Shown: piece by piece, positions 25,268-35,087 of the stretch
Position numbering within the stretch: position 1 is the first letter of the stretch
Layout: each line of letters opens with the position of its first letter
From: Chrysogorgia sp. JL179-B06
Taxonomy: Eukaryota; Cnidaria; Anthozoa; Scleralcyonacea; Chrysogorgiidae
Reading direction: 5' to 3'
Length of the DNA: 64,000 nt
Assembly (NCBI GenBank): GCA_035772405.1
Contig: JAYKKM010000253.1
Span: 1,717,001-1,781,000, forward strand
Position numbers and translations under genes: made by a program
The notes under the pieces: generated by a model
Databases searched by the model: none
Seen by the model: the letters and a program-made list of their open reading frames with translations, nothing else
Told to the model about the DNA's origin: nothing

Positions 25268-26101
25268 ATAATGTTTAGAAATGTTAATAGTTTTACGGTA
25301 TCTGTTCTTGTACTCGAGAAATAACGTTTTCATTCTCGTATTTTATGCTTCTGGACGCCGCCATTTTAGAGTTTGAGTGCTTGTCATTGAGTGCTTGTGA
25401 TCACTGATCTCAAAAATAGGACTGGATTGAGCTTTCTATTGTATCTGATGTTTTGATTTTGTAGCCTGCATATTTGTATAATGTAAATTAACGAGAGATC
25501 ATTAGAAGCTCCGAGTTTGCAAGAAAATAAAACTGTGACGCTCGCGAAATAGGTTTAGTGTCTGGCCAATACAGTTTCTTTGTTAACATTAAATGCATAA
25601 AATCTTGAACCTAATTTGACGTCTCATATTAGGCTTCTCTCACTGGACAATTAGAGCCAACGGCGGTCATTACTAAGGGACCAAAGTCGCAGTAAATCTG
25701 TAGGTAGGCCATGAATCGTTTTACCCAGTAATTTGAAAAATGTCTTCTGGTCCTCTTTATAGTAAAATTATTTTATTTTGTCGATGCTAAGAGCACATAA
25801 TCCAACAAAAAACCTCATAGGATCCTCAGTTGGTCCCTTAGTAATGGCATATTCCGGCTTCATTTCCTGAACAATAGTTGCTCGATCCAGTCTTTATTTA
25901 GAGATCAGTGGTGCTTGTATTTTGTTCCTTGCACTCAATGACGTCAAAATCGAAAAGAAACCACCGCTGTACATCAACATTGAGCCTTCAAGCAAATTCT
26001 AAAATGGCGGCGTGCAGAAGCATAAACTACAAGAATTAAAAACATTTCTCGAGTACAAGAGCAGATACCGTAAAACTATTAACTTTTCTAAACGTAACAC
26101 T
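25268..26101. repeat. Inverted-repeat element with nested inverted pair
   Basis: The left arm (about 25268-25375, with gtactcgagaaataacgttt and cgccgccattttaga) is matched in reverse complement at about 26000-26101 (aaaatggcggcg, ttctcgagtacaagag). Inside, gtcattactaagggaccaa (about 25665) and ttggtccctt agtaatgg (about 25835) form a second inverted pair. Non-coding. Confidence 0.65.
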
Positions 26102-28044
26102 TGTTATTACTCGGGCCTCCCCCCCCTGGGGGGAGAGCACGAGTCTTAGAAAGGGCTCTGTTTATTTTTATTATTATTTTGTCGTCGTCGCGAAATGGCA
26201 ATTATTGCATCATTGTTGACTAAATTTGTAGACTAGTGAGCGAGACTATGAATGTGGGATTACTACACATGCGCAGTGAAGTGATCCCCAAATTTTTTTT
26301 GTCCTCGTACCCAGGCTTTTCACCTTTGCGAAACTGAAAACACAGAACACTGCATATAATCATATATGCGCCATTGTGCTTTATTTACTCATCTGATCCA
26401 GTGATCTGATCACCTTTCTTCGAGTGCTCTTCACTGAAAATCTTTGATGTGGCTGGCAACTGGCAAGTATCTTGATCTTATATATATACGCTCACAATCC
26501 CGATCGCTTTCGAAACGGGTTGGTCTACGATTTCGAGAACCTGTACTCGATCAAATTATCTGTTTCCAATTTCCATACGCTTTTTGTCTACTAAATGTTT
26601 AACTAAATGAGACTCAACATATGAATGCTGTATGGAAATATGTTAATTGTTCTGAGGTAACTGTAATATTTTTTATAAGCTTTGTTGGCTGTATTGTTTA
26701 TTGTTATGTTATACAAAATAAAGTTGATGCTATGAGCCTATGTTGATGTTTAGTAATTAGTTGCTATCGAATTTTACCCTGTTTCACTTGATATTTTACC
26801 TTGTTTCACTTGATATTTTACCTGTAAGCTTAAATGGAGCTCCAAAATGTTCTGGGTTATCAGTAAATTTGTATCGATTGTTCATACATGTATTATTATA
26901 CACAAATGCTTACAAATGTACACACAGTATATAAATCTGTGACACCCATACCAACTATCAAGATCAAGGAGTAAAGAGTTTGTTGTTGTTTGCTAGTTTA
27001 CTACCAGTGACGGGTCTGAATTTTGGCCTTGACTACATGGAAAGCGAGTTGGCTCGCTAACCGAAACAGTAAACATAGTTAACTATGCAGTAATCTGTCT
27101 TTATATTGCAATTAGCTAGCTGGCCGGCCCACTGGACTAGTCACTAGTATGTATAAAGCCTCTCAAATAATAAATATGCTAAAATTATGAATATGTTTAC
27201 TGGCTCAAAATGTTAATATAACTTCAAAGAAATAATGATTTTGAATTACATTTCTTTAAACTATTTTATAATAGCTTATGACACCTTGCTACTGCCAGCT
27301 AAATGGTTTGATTTACTGCTATGCCTTATACACTGAGAACAAGATTAACTGATTTAATGATTGCTCAAACTGAACCTGTTTGCCGGACTGGACCATATGA
27401 ATTATTATTACATGAGCACTGGCCGGCTCGCTTGCAAGGCTGACCCTGATGGGTTAGGTCAGCAAACTGGGTGGCTCATTTGGCGGGGCAGACTTCCGCT
27501 CAGTAAGTCAGCTTGGATACTGAGCCAACTCACCTTCATATAATCAAAGCCGTTGGCCAACACTGTGTTATGGGTTTGCAACCACCCCTGCACTGACAGC
27601 TGTATCATTACAATATGTACCATTGTACCTACAACTATAGATTTGTGTATATTGAATTTGCCTACAATGTCTTTCAACAAGCCACTAATTCAAGAGCCCG
27701 AGTTAACGCCTAGCGGGCGTCTTGTTTTATTACAGTTCCCCTTTAAAAACATCATAAACAACCTAACGTACCCATTCCACAGGCCTGGTTGCACGCTGCT
27801 TTAATAAATAGATTTTTACTAATTAGTAAACCACAAATTAGCAAACCACATTATGCGGGTTCAATAGCGTAGAGTCTGGCTGCTATTAATAGCTCAAAAA
27901 GCGGACAAACAAACCAAATTTGACTCACAAATGATTGCAAATGAGCTATTTCTTTTGTTATGGCCGCAATAATTATGGGTAAAAGCGGACAAACATCGAT
28001 GCTGACGTCATCTCGACGGAGTGCTATTCCAGTCGGATGATTTT
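26102..28044. other. Gene-free spacer
   Basis: Includes tandem ttgatattttacctgtttcac-like sequence near 26780-26830 and a fragment related to the 2225-2430 region at about 27960-28030. No gene supported. Confidence 0.4.
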
Positions 28045-28125
28045 TCCGCAACTGGTCCCGGTTTGGTCTTAAAATGTATATATTCCAACGCTCGAAATTT
28101 CCCTTCACCATAAATCTTTAGAACA
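28045..28125 (-). repeat. Fragment of the tRNA-derived SINE family
   Basis: caactggtcccggtttggtc, tgtatatattccaacgctcg and ccttcaccataaatcttt match the end of the copies at 5531 and 20560, without the tRNA-like head. Confidence 0.7.
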
Positions 28126-29137
28126 TGCAGCCTATACGTGCGACTCATGCACAAGAGACGTGCATGTTTGTTGGCAGTTGCCCATGTGGTGAAGCCAATT
28201 AGGAACTACGTGCAAGTGTTGGGGATTGGCAGATTGCCTCCCTGTGCTAGTCTCCCAACAAATCACAAACACTTAAACTTGATTGTCTCTCCCGATTCAC
28301 GTTAAAATCACACACTAAAGGCCCAGACACATTCTTACTTAAAAACTATAAAAAGCGGCATAGTCTAAAACGCGGAATGGAACATCTGGACTGACATCTA
28401 AAAAATTCGGGTTTTCGCAATTTTTTTCAGTTTGTAAGGTTCTTTCTTATTTTATTGAGCTCAGATAAAACTACTAGTATTTTCTCGGGCGCTATATTCC
28501 ATTCGATTTTTTAAAATGTTTTACATAATATGTTGCCTAGGCAGAATGTAATATAATGCGCTTTTAAACACTACCAGTCGCTTGAGTGGCGCAATAGCGC
28601 CCGCGAAAATAGTCGGAATTATAAAAACGATTCGCCTGAATCGTTTGTGGGCATGGGTGGGCAATACATTGTGTGTATTAGATGTGTGTATTAGATCGTC
28701 CAGGTGACTGAGTGACGTTTCGATGGCCTCAGCGGCGTTCGTTTATCTGAGTTAGTCTGAAAATGATGAAACTCGAAGCGTATCGTCTGCCCAAACGCCA
28801 GTCAGGTTCACACGGATCGCTACCCCGCTGAATCGAAGGCTGAACGTGGGGTTCCATACTGGTGTTTTGCAACATTGCTCTCGAAACAGCTATAATAATA
28901 AACGTATTAGGAGCATTATACAATAGTCTCAATGCTCTTACAACAATATAATTATTTAATTTACTTATAAAACTTATTACAGTTTCATTATAAGATAAAG
29001 CCTACTACATATATTACCACTATAAACAAAAAAAACCTATTAATTTTAAAAAAGCAAAGTCTTAACTGCTGACTTAAAATTACCCAACATATCAAAGCTT
29101 CTAATTTCCTGTGGTAATTAATTAAAGCAAATTATCA
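28126..29137. other. Spacer left of the Polinton
   Basis: No gene. The segment near 28575-28640 (accagtcgcttgagtggcgc, gattcgcctgaatcg) has an imperfect inverted counterpart just right of the Polinton (46503-46550). The Polinton may therefore have landed inside an older repeat. aagcttctaatttcctgt at 29095-29112 recurs at 46473-46490. Confidence 0.4.
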
Positions 29138-29143
29138 AAGCTT
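29138..29143. repeat. Polinton target-site duplication, left (AAGCTT)
   Basis: Six bases directly before the element's AG terminus, identical to 46473-46478. Six bp is the usual Polinton duplication length. The site is itself a palindrome. Confidence 0.9.
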
Positions 29144-29763
29144 AGTAGTATAGCAAGTAGGGCTGCGAGCCCAGTCAACGCCAACCGTAATATAAACACC
29201 AAAACATCACCAAATTTGTGTCGAGCCACAACTCGGCAATGTTTTGGTACTCACGTTTTATAATCGACGTTGGTGAGCTCACAGCGCCAGTCTCTATGCT
29301 ATTATGGTGATCGTTAGTCAATCTAAACACCCCTCCCACGTTTTCTACTAAGTTGATGCCAAATATTAAAAAAATCACGACTTTCGCTAAACTTTACGCT
29401 ACTTTAGCCATTTTTTAGGTGCGTTTCAACATTTTCACAAATTTGTCGAATCGCATTTAAAAAATAGTCGTCTCAACATTTTCACAAATTTGTCAAACCA
29501 TATTTAAAAAATATAAAGCACCGTTTCAATATTTTCACAAATTTGTCAAATCACATTTAAAAAATAGAAAGCGTCGTTTCAACATTTTCACAAATTTGTC
29601 AAATCACATTTAAAAAAATAGTCGTTTAAACGTTTTTACAAATTTATGTATCGTAAAAGTGTCTCACGCGTGATAAAATTGCCACCTGTTATGCAAATTA
29701 GGTTATTGCCACCTGTTAATAATAGATTAGTCCGTTTGTTCACTATTTTCAGTGTTTGTCGCC
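29144..29763. repeat. Polinton left terminal inverted repeat (620 bp)
   Basis: Reverse complement of 45853-46472. I find no mismatch or indel when reading the two side by side, and both are 620 bp long. It includes the stop codon and last residues of the DNA polymerase gene, an internal tandem block (29421-29648) and two copies of ttgccacctgtta (29679 and 29706). Confidence 0.95.
29421..29648. repeat. Subterminal tandem repeats in the left TIR
   Basis: About 4.5 copies of a 45-53 bp unit built around caacattttcacaaatttgt followed by aaatcacatttaaaaaatag. The same array is present in mirror orientation in the right TIR (about 45968-46195). Such arrays could bind integrase or replication proteins; that role is inference. 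Confidence 0.85.
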
Positions 29764-32700
29764 TCTCACTTCAATGTTTTTGTGACCATACGCGTAGGAG
29801 TCAATACCATTTTCTAAAAGGTATCGTTTATCATCAAAACAGGATAACGACACTTTATTAATTTCATAACTACCGAGCTGATGCTTGACACTTCTAATGG
29901 TCTTCATTGTGTGTCGCAATTGTTTCTGCTCAAGTAACACACTTTTATAATCTTCGTGTCTGATCACTTTTTTAATTATGTTCTTTCTAATACCTTTAGC
30001 GGTTTTCCCGCCGCCTCCACCCTCTTTCAAATAGCTGTACATTTTACTGCGCAACCCGACGAACTCGACAATTGGCGTTCCAGCGCACTCGTCCTTCATC
30101 TTCCCAATAACTTTCTTATTCTCTCTAAAAAAGAATGGGCTGTCTGCGGGGTAATCGCTATTGTCAAACTTTTCGCGCTCCATCATAAAGTCAGAGTAGA
30201 CGTCGTCAGTTTTGATTGAGTACAACAGACTGTCAGTGTCAGTGAAGTGCAATCTACAGGTGTCGCTAGAGTACTTTTTCATAATATAGTTGTAGTGAAA
30301 ATTGTACATCAGCGTTTTACTCAAGTCTAGTATGCACATACCCACATATGCAGGTCTATTTAGTGTCAACGTTTCTTTAACTTTGTGGACAGCGACTAAG
30401 TTCTCGCTAAATATTTTGCAAGACACGAACGTCGGCTTCGAGACAAGCTTTTCTAATTTCTCCGCAGTGGTCACTAATCTTACGTCCACACGCTTCCTCA
30501 AGTTTTCCATCGTTTTTCCGAACACACTGTTGTTCATTAACTTGAAGAAGTCCTTCTCAAAAGCGTTCTTAGCCGCAGTTCTTTTGACTGTGTTAAAGTC
30601 GATGTACTTGCCTAGCCACTTGGACTGGTCAAACTGCAGGACCCTGTGAATCTTATTGATTTTTAATCCAAGATCCATGTACAACTGCAGATTTCCATAG
30701 TGACACACATACTTTTTTTTGTCCATCAAATTAGTCACCAGCTTCTTCACACCACCAACACTCACGTTAAACTTATTTTTGATTTTCGTGCAGTACTCCG
30801 ACAACATGTCAACGGTTATCTCCATCTTCTCGGGAGCCAACGGGTAGTCGTTGTGTAGGTCATGCAAATGGGCTGGGTACTCCAAGTCGACCTCAAGCAG
30901 TAAACCTTTTTTACTATTGTTGTGATACTCACGCAGATTAACTTTTTCTATTTCTTTCTCAGTCAACCACTTGAAGTCGCCTGTAGGTAGACTTCGACTC
31001 ATTGCCCATCCATACAAGTTGTTGGCGTCAAGGTACATCAAATACTTCGACTCTTGCGTTTTGTCGTACCCTTCCATGTATTTATTGTTTGCCATACCGT
31101 GTCTGTTGCATATGTAGCTCACACCACCACGCATACCTAGTTCTACGAACTGGAACATGTCGATGTCGGATAATAACTCAAGCTCCACTCCAGTCATCTT
31201 CAGCATAGCATCCCAAGCCAATCCAGGCGATGTGAAATAGTGACACGGGTCTAATTTATACTCGCGATGGCATGTCTTTCTAAAGTTCTCGAAAACGTCG
31301 GCGAGCAAGAGCACATCGCTTTTCAAATACAGGTCGTGATACTCACCCATACTTTCAACGTCGAAGTAGTCCCACACATCGATGGCGCGCTCGTGCATTT
31401 CCTCCGTGATATGCTCATCATTCAGAACGCTGTAGAAGTCCTTTTTAGAGGGTAGCTCGCGTTCGTCGAATTTATCAAAGGAGTCCATATAATCATAGGG
31501 ATAGACCCCCTTTCTTGTCATGAGTGCCAACCCGTCGTCGCGAAACACTTCTGACGTGTATTTGAAAGCGTTCCTTGGTAGGTTCTTCACCAAGTTGTCT
31601 AGACCACTACCCATGAACTGAAAGCTGTCCAAGAACACCAAGTTTTTTCCAAGCATGAACGCCATGTACTTCTCCATGTTGTTCGGTATCACATTTATGT
31701 CTTGACCAAACTTACCAATCTCCTGCATAATGAAATGACTATCGTAACCGCGCAAGTTATGAAAGATCACAGGTATTTTATCAGTCAACTTAAAGTTCAC
31801 GTTACAATCGCGATGTGCAGACCCTCTGTACTTACCTGACACGTGACAGTGGTCTCTCACTCTAACGTTAGCGCTAGTGTACTCAACACTGCAAATATGA
31901 CAACTTTTAGCCTCGTCAAAGTTTTGTTTATCGTCATCAGTCAGCACCATTTCTTTGTTAAAGTGACTCTCAGATGTCTCTTTACAATATTCGACAATTT
32001 CTAACATCTCCCCAATGAACTTGTTAACTGCATTTTCACCGCGATACACTTTCACTGGCTTACTATACTCGTTGTCGTAGCAACAAACTAATTTGTACCC
32101 ATAACCGCAGTCAACATGCCTCTGGTAAGCATTTGTGTAGCTACACTCGCTTGATAGCCTTGTTGTGTGCACCTTCTGTGTGATAGCCTCGAAATCTGCG
32201 TACACCACAAATGGTACGTTTAATTGTCTGCTAAAATTCTCGTATTTCACTTTCGCACCTTTTTGCGGCATTTTAATAGCTTGCTTCCCATTAATGACCA
32301 AACATACTTCAATGTGACTTTCAAGCACGTCCTCACGGGTAAAACACTGCAGGCAATATCTACAAAAGTGTTTTCTCGCCTTATACTTTGTCTGACGGTA
32401 CATGAATTTGTCGAAATCGCGAATGTACACATAATGCTTGTTGCCCACGTCATTAGTTATCAACAATAGGTCCATATGGTCAGGATACGTCTCCTTAGAA
32501 ACGTACACAGGAAATGGCTGCTTATCTTCATACCCAAAAACATTGATGCTAATTTCGTTAACCTTTTCGATCTTGTTGTAGTCTTTAAGTGTGACTGGGA
32601 AGTCAATTCCGTCATAATTCAGCTCACCGACATGCCTAGCGTACTTTGACGTTCTATCAGAGTGTTTTCCAACAGGAAATTTGTGTGCAAGGTGACACCA

Positions 32701-33339
32701 TCTAAAGCACTCGTTGTCACCCTCGTTATTTACATTTATCAAACCCTTCATACTATTACGCAGCTCCTTTGGCAACGCAATGTAGCTACTCCCATGCAAA
32801 GGTCTATAAATAGCGACGTTAACGTAGTGCGCATCTATTTTGTCGATAGTCCATCCAGACCCCTCAGATAACCACCCAGCTATCCGCGTCAAAATCTGCT
32901 CCGATCCACGATTGGCAACACCCTCGATGTCGTGGTCATTAATGACGACAAACGTTTCACTGTTAAAGTAGGCAGTTTTGTATGTGGTCTTATTGAGTTC
33001 TAAAACTTTCTCAAAAGTGACCTTGACTGTCTCCACCACTTTCATTCCGTTGGTCTCACCTAATTCACGTCTCAAAAGGTTAGTGACAGCACTTCTACTA
33101 CCATTTACCTGATTGATGTCTCTGTCGTCAATCACTTCGACTCCATAGGACCTTGTGAACCCTCTCAGTGCTCGATCCAACAGATGCGTTGGCGGTGCTA
33201 AGTCTTCTACAGGTTGTGTTTCTTGGTCTCTAAAGAAGCCGTGAACGTTGGTCGCTTCATCTGTTAGTGAATTGACAACGGCTGCACTCGTCTTATGCGC
33301 CCGTCTTTTTTTCAGCGGGTTTTTCGCAGTCTGACTCAT
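29749..33339 (-). CDS. Protein-primed family B DNA polymerase (pPolB)
   Basis: The 1196-residue replicase of the Polinton. In order: a C2HC zinc finger (C326, C329, H342, C346); Exo I with D382 and E384 (YADFEAI); a Cys/His-rich insert resembling an HNH/endonuclease VII knuckle (C480, C483, DHCH 496-499, H509, C512); Exo II HNLRGYDSHF (N528, D533); Exo III Y671...D675; polymerase motif A YLDANNLYGW (D771); motif B from K924 to NNSVFG; motif C TDTDS (D1034, D1036); and a KMY motif near 1099. All catalytic residues are present, so it looks functional. The roughly 370-residue N-terminal region would hold any terminal-protein function. Its ATG overlaps the upstream gene's TGA (ATGA). Its last codons and stop lie in the left TIR. 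Confidence 0.95.
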   Translation of the reverse strand: MSQTAKNPLKKRRAHKTSAAVVNSLTDEATNVHGFFRDQETQPVEDLAPPTHLLDRALRGFTRSYGVEVIDDRDINQVNGSRSAVTNLLRRELGETNGMKVVETVKVTFEKVLELNKTTYKTAYFNSETFVVINDHDIEGVANRGSEQILTRIAGWLSEGSGWTIDKIDAHYVNVAIYRPLHGSSYIALPKELRNSMKGLINVNNEGDNECFRWCHLAHKFPVGKHSDRTSKYARHVGELNYDGIDFPVTLKDYNKIEKVNEISINVFGYEDKQPFPVYVSKETYPDHMDLLLITNDVGNKHYVYIRDFDKFMYRQTKYKARKHFCRYCLQCFTREDVLESHIEVCLVINGKQAIKMPQKGAKVKYENFSRQLNVPFVVYADFEAITQKVHTTRLSSECSYTNAYQRHVDCGYGYKLVCCYDNEYSKPVKVYRGENAVNKFIGEMLEIVEYCKETSESHFNKEMVLTDDDKQNFDEAKSCHICSVEYTSANVRVRDHCHVSGKYRGSAHRDCNVNFKLTDKIPVIFHNLRGYDSHFIMQEIGKFGQDINVIPNNMEKYMAFMLGKNLVFLDSFQFMGSGLDNLVKNLPRNAFKYTSEVFRDDGLALMTRKGVYPYDYMDSFDKFDERELPSKKDFYSVLNDEHITEEMHERAIDVWDYFDVESMGEYHDLYLKSDVLLLADVFENFRKTCHREYKLDPCHYFTSPGLAWDAMLKMTGVELELLSDIDMFQFVELGMRGGVSYICNRHGMANNKYMEGYDKTQESKYLMYLDANNLYGWAMSRSLPTGDFKWLTEKEIEKVNLREYHNNSKKGLLLEVDLEYPAHLHDLHNDYPLAPEKMEITVDMLSEYCTKIKNKFNVSVGGVKKLVTNLMDKKKYVCHYGNLQLYMDLGLKINKIHRVLQFDQSKWLGKYIDFNTVKRTAAKNAFEKDFFKLMNNSVFGKTMENLRKRVDVRLVTTAEKLEKLVSKPTFVSCKIFSENLVAVHKVKETLTLNRPAYVGMCILDLSKTLMYNFHYNYIMKKYSSDTCRLHFTDTDSLLYSIKTDDVYSDFMMEREKFDNSDYPADSPFFFRENKKVIGKMKDECAGTPIVEFVGLRSKMYSYLKEGGGGGKTAKGIRKNIIKKVIRHEDYKSVLLEQKQLRHTMKTIRSVKHQLGSYEINKVSLSCFDDKRYLLENGIDSYAYGHKNIEVRGDKH

Positions 33340-33917
33340 TGGCTTCTATATACACTACACTTGTTTTTTTTCCTAAACCACTCGTCGTAGTAATTGTCAC
33401 CACTTTCGCACCATCCTAGCTTTGGGTACACCACCCCAAACAAATTATCGTCGAACTTCTCTTTCACCTTCCCGTCTTTGAGGTCTGACACCTTCTTGAG
33501 TGTCTCTAATTGTCTTCTATGACACAACCTAATAATGTAGTATCCATATCTGCTGACGTTTCTACCCTTTATCAAATTACATGAGTACAACACATTGACA
33601 ACTTTCAAGAAGTCCTCTTTTATCAACTCAAGGTGCTCACCCTTCACAACGTTCCGCAGTCTCCTCCCCATCCACCAAGACCGTTTGTGAACGCTTTTTA
33701 GTCGTGTGAGTCTCATGTCGCTGTAACTCTGAGTGTAACCCCATTCGGTGTCGCCACACTTTGGGCATGCGTACCCACCGCAGTCAGTCACATGTTTCAC
33801 AACGTCACAATCTGAGCAGTAGTAAATTCTGAAGGCGCCTCCGCACTCAATTTGCGTCTCACTCGCGATTTCGTCAATTGTGTAGCCATAACTCATCTGC
33901 CTCATAAGTTTGTCCAT
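33336..33917 (-). CDS. Zinc-ribbon protein, possible late-transcription-factor-like
   Basis: A 193-residue protein beginning MDKLMRQMSYGYT; a GTG three bases upstream is ignored. Near the N-terminus four cysteines form a zinc ribbon: C34 and C37 (YCSDC), C51 and C54 (ACPKCGD). The rest is basic and helical, with RLTRLKSVHKR and YGYYIIRLCHRRQL. A Cx2C...Cx2C ribbon followed by a helical region recalls the VLTF3-type late transcription factors of large DNA viruses, but I cannot establish homology by eye. Its stop overlaps the polymerase start by four bases, so the two are probably co-expressed. A GTATAA-type sequence (33923-33928) lies 5 nt before the ATG. Confidence 0.75.
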   Translation of the reverse strand: MDKLMRQMSYGYTIDEIASETQIECGGAFRIYYCSDCDVVKHVTDCGGYACPKCGDTEWGYTQSYSDMRLTRLKSVHKRSWWMGRRLRNVVKGEHLELIKEDFLKVVNVLYSCNLIKGRNVSRYGYYIIRLCHRRQLETLKKVSDLKDGKVKEKFDDNLFGVVYPKLGWCESGDNYYDEWFRKKNKCSVYRSQ

Positions 33918-33942
33918 CACTCTTATACTACTCCAACATTTT

Positions 33943-34362
33943 TTATCGAGTTAGCACCCATACCGCTATCCCACTACCCAAGCCTAGCGCGCTAACAAAC
34001 AATAATTGGTATTCCTTCATTTCCGCACTCGGTTGGTAGTAATCCGCAATCTTCGGGAGGTCAGTGAACACTCGTCCGCCGTGCTGAATAGTCATCGCTC
34101 TTCCAAGCTCCTCCAACGCGCGGCTTGTGTCATTAATGTCAGCATTAGCATCAGAGAGCTGTTGTCGTAAACGCTGAATCTTATCTCTCTTGGCGACTTC
34201 GTTTTCAGACCACGCTTCTTTCGCACTGGCTAGCTGCTCCAACGCGTGGTTGTGTCTTTCCATCTCAGCTTCATAACCCGAGTGATTAAACTTTGAAAAC
34301 ATAAAGCCAGCGCCTGCAAAAGCCACTGCGTTAAAGATCCCTCCAGCCACAACACTCACCAT
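33943..34362 (-). CDS. Membrane protein with central coiled coil
   Basis: The 139-residue product has a hydrophobic N-terminal segment (about 4-22, VVAGGIFNAVAFAGAGFMF) and a charged heptad-like helix (about 32-92). The helix includes EQLASAKEAW, KIQRLRQQLSDANADIN and RALEELGRAM. A second hydrophobic segment closes the C-terminus (about 119-137, LLFVSALGLGSGIAVWVL). This two-anchor coiled-coil layout suggests a virion membrane or inner-capsid component, but no function is known to me. It is packed between the zinc-ribbon gene (25 bp away) and the next small membrane protein (4 bp away). Confidence 0.75.
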   Translation of the reverse strand: MVSVVAGGIFNAVAFAGAGFMFSKFNHSGYEAEMERHNHALEQLASAKEAWSENEVAKRDKIQRLRQQLSDANADINDTSRALEELGRAMTIQHGGRVFTDLPKIADYYQPSAEMKEYQLLFVSALGLGSGIAVWVLTR

Positions 34363-34366
34363 TAAC

Positions 34367-34603
34367 CTACATTGATTTGAATGGATCTGTAGGTATCCAC
34401 TTTTTCGATTGCATCCATTTTACTAACAGCGTTCCTGCACCAACAGCTGCAGCGAGTTTCACTGTACCTTTCACTGTCTCTGGTGTTCCCAATGGTTCTC
34501 CCAAAGCCTTTTTAGAAATCATACTCACTGCCACAGCACCAGTCGTAACAAGTAGCGCGTCGTACAATTCGTTCATAAGTTCTTTTCGATCGATCGCAGT
34601 CAT
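34367..34603 (-). CDS. Small membrane protein (78 aa)
   Basis: It begins at the ATG at 34603 (MTAIDRKELMNEL). An upstream in-frame TTG exists but is unlikely as a start in a eukaryote. Two hydrophobic stretches are visible: LLVTTGAVAVSMIS (about 17-30) and KLAAAVGAGTLLVKWM (about 49-64), separated by a Gly/Pro-rich loop. The end is basic (QSKKWIPTDPFKSM). Small hairpin-like membrane proteins are common in Polintons and related viruses. The role is unknown. It lies in the minus-strand cluster leading to the polymerase. Confidence 0.65.
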   Translation of the reverse strand: MTAIDRKELMNELYDALLVTTGAVAVSMISKKALGEPLGTPETVKGTVKLAAAVGAGTLLVKWMQSKKWIPTDPFKSM

Positions 34604-34626
34604 ATATACATTGTCGTGTGTTTTGT

Positions 34627-34956
34627 TCAAGAATCAAATGTGTCTAACGTTGGACGACGAGTTTTGTGGTTCTCTGACACAGGTGCTGGTGTAGTGCTCA
34701 CTTTTTCACTGCTAATTGTGTACCATAGCGAAGCACCAGCAATGATAACACCAAGTGTTCCAACAACGTAACCATAGCTCCACTCACTACCCTGTTCTTC
34801 GTTGACTATCATTTCACGCATTTTCTTTTCTTTCGCAGCTTTCGATATCTCAGCCAACTTTTTACCAGCAGCGACACGCTTCGGGTCCTTCACCTTAACA
34901 CTTTTCACATCAGCTGTGATCTTAGCGTCGACAGCCGTCTGTGAGTCTTCAACCAT
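34627..34956 (-). CDS. Small single-pass membrane protein with Lys/Arg-rich N-terminal half
   Basis: The 109-residue product has a basic, Ala/Lys-rich first half (VKVKDPKRVAAGKKLAEISK, AAKEKKMREM), then one transmembrane segment (about 62-81, YVVGTLGVIIAGASLWYTI) and a polar Pro/Thr-rich tail. The charged helix could contact DNA or another virion protein. The KDPKRVAAGKKLA type of sequence recurs in other Polinton small proteins as far as I recall, without known function. It is first in the minus-strand cluster and faces the zinc-finger gene across a 131-bp divergent intergenic region. Confidence 0.7.
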   Translation of the reverse strand: MVEDSQTAVDAKITADVKSVKVKDPKRVAAGKKLAEISKAAKEKKMREMIVNEEQGSEWSYGYVVGTLGVIIAGASLWYTISSEKVSTTPAPVSENHKTRRPTLDTFDS

Positions 34957-35087
34957 CTAATACACTATCACGTGTTATCTTACTCACAGATGACCTCACA
35001 GGTGTCTCACAGATGACCTCACAGGTATCTCACAGTTCCAGACCAAACGCACTAAAAAATTAGGATTTTTTCTGAGAGTATAGCATA
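34957..35087. promoter_or_regulatory. Divergent promoter region between the two early-type gene clusters
   Basis: This 131-bp gap separates minus-strand and plus-strand genes whose starts face away from each other, so it must hold both promoters. It contains two and a third tandem copies of a 23-bp unit (34983-35035), a run of A and T residues (35052-35071), and GTATAG at 35078-35083, 4 nt before the plus-strand ATG. Confidence 0.6.
34983..35035. repeat. 23-bp tandem repeat in the divergent promoter
   Basis: Units start at 34983 and 35006 (ctcacagatgacctcacagg), with a 7-bp third start at 35029. The units differ only in the last bases (tgt/tat). They could be transcription-factor sites or replication iterons; the sequence does not decide. 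Confidence 0.85.

Noticed and set aside
29175..29378. 67-aa ORF present identically in both TIRs (also 46238-46441)
   Set aside because: Identity is explained by the TIRs being copies. The composition is not domain-like and it has no promoter-like context. It could be revisited if transcripts are found.
29956..32871. Plus-strand ORFs inside the polymerase gene
   Set aside because: Antisense shadows of a 1196-codon gene with clear family B motifs.
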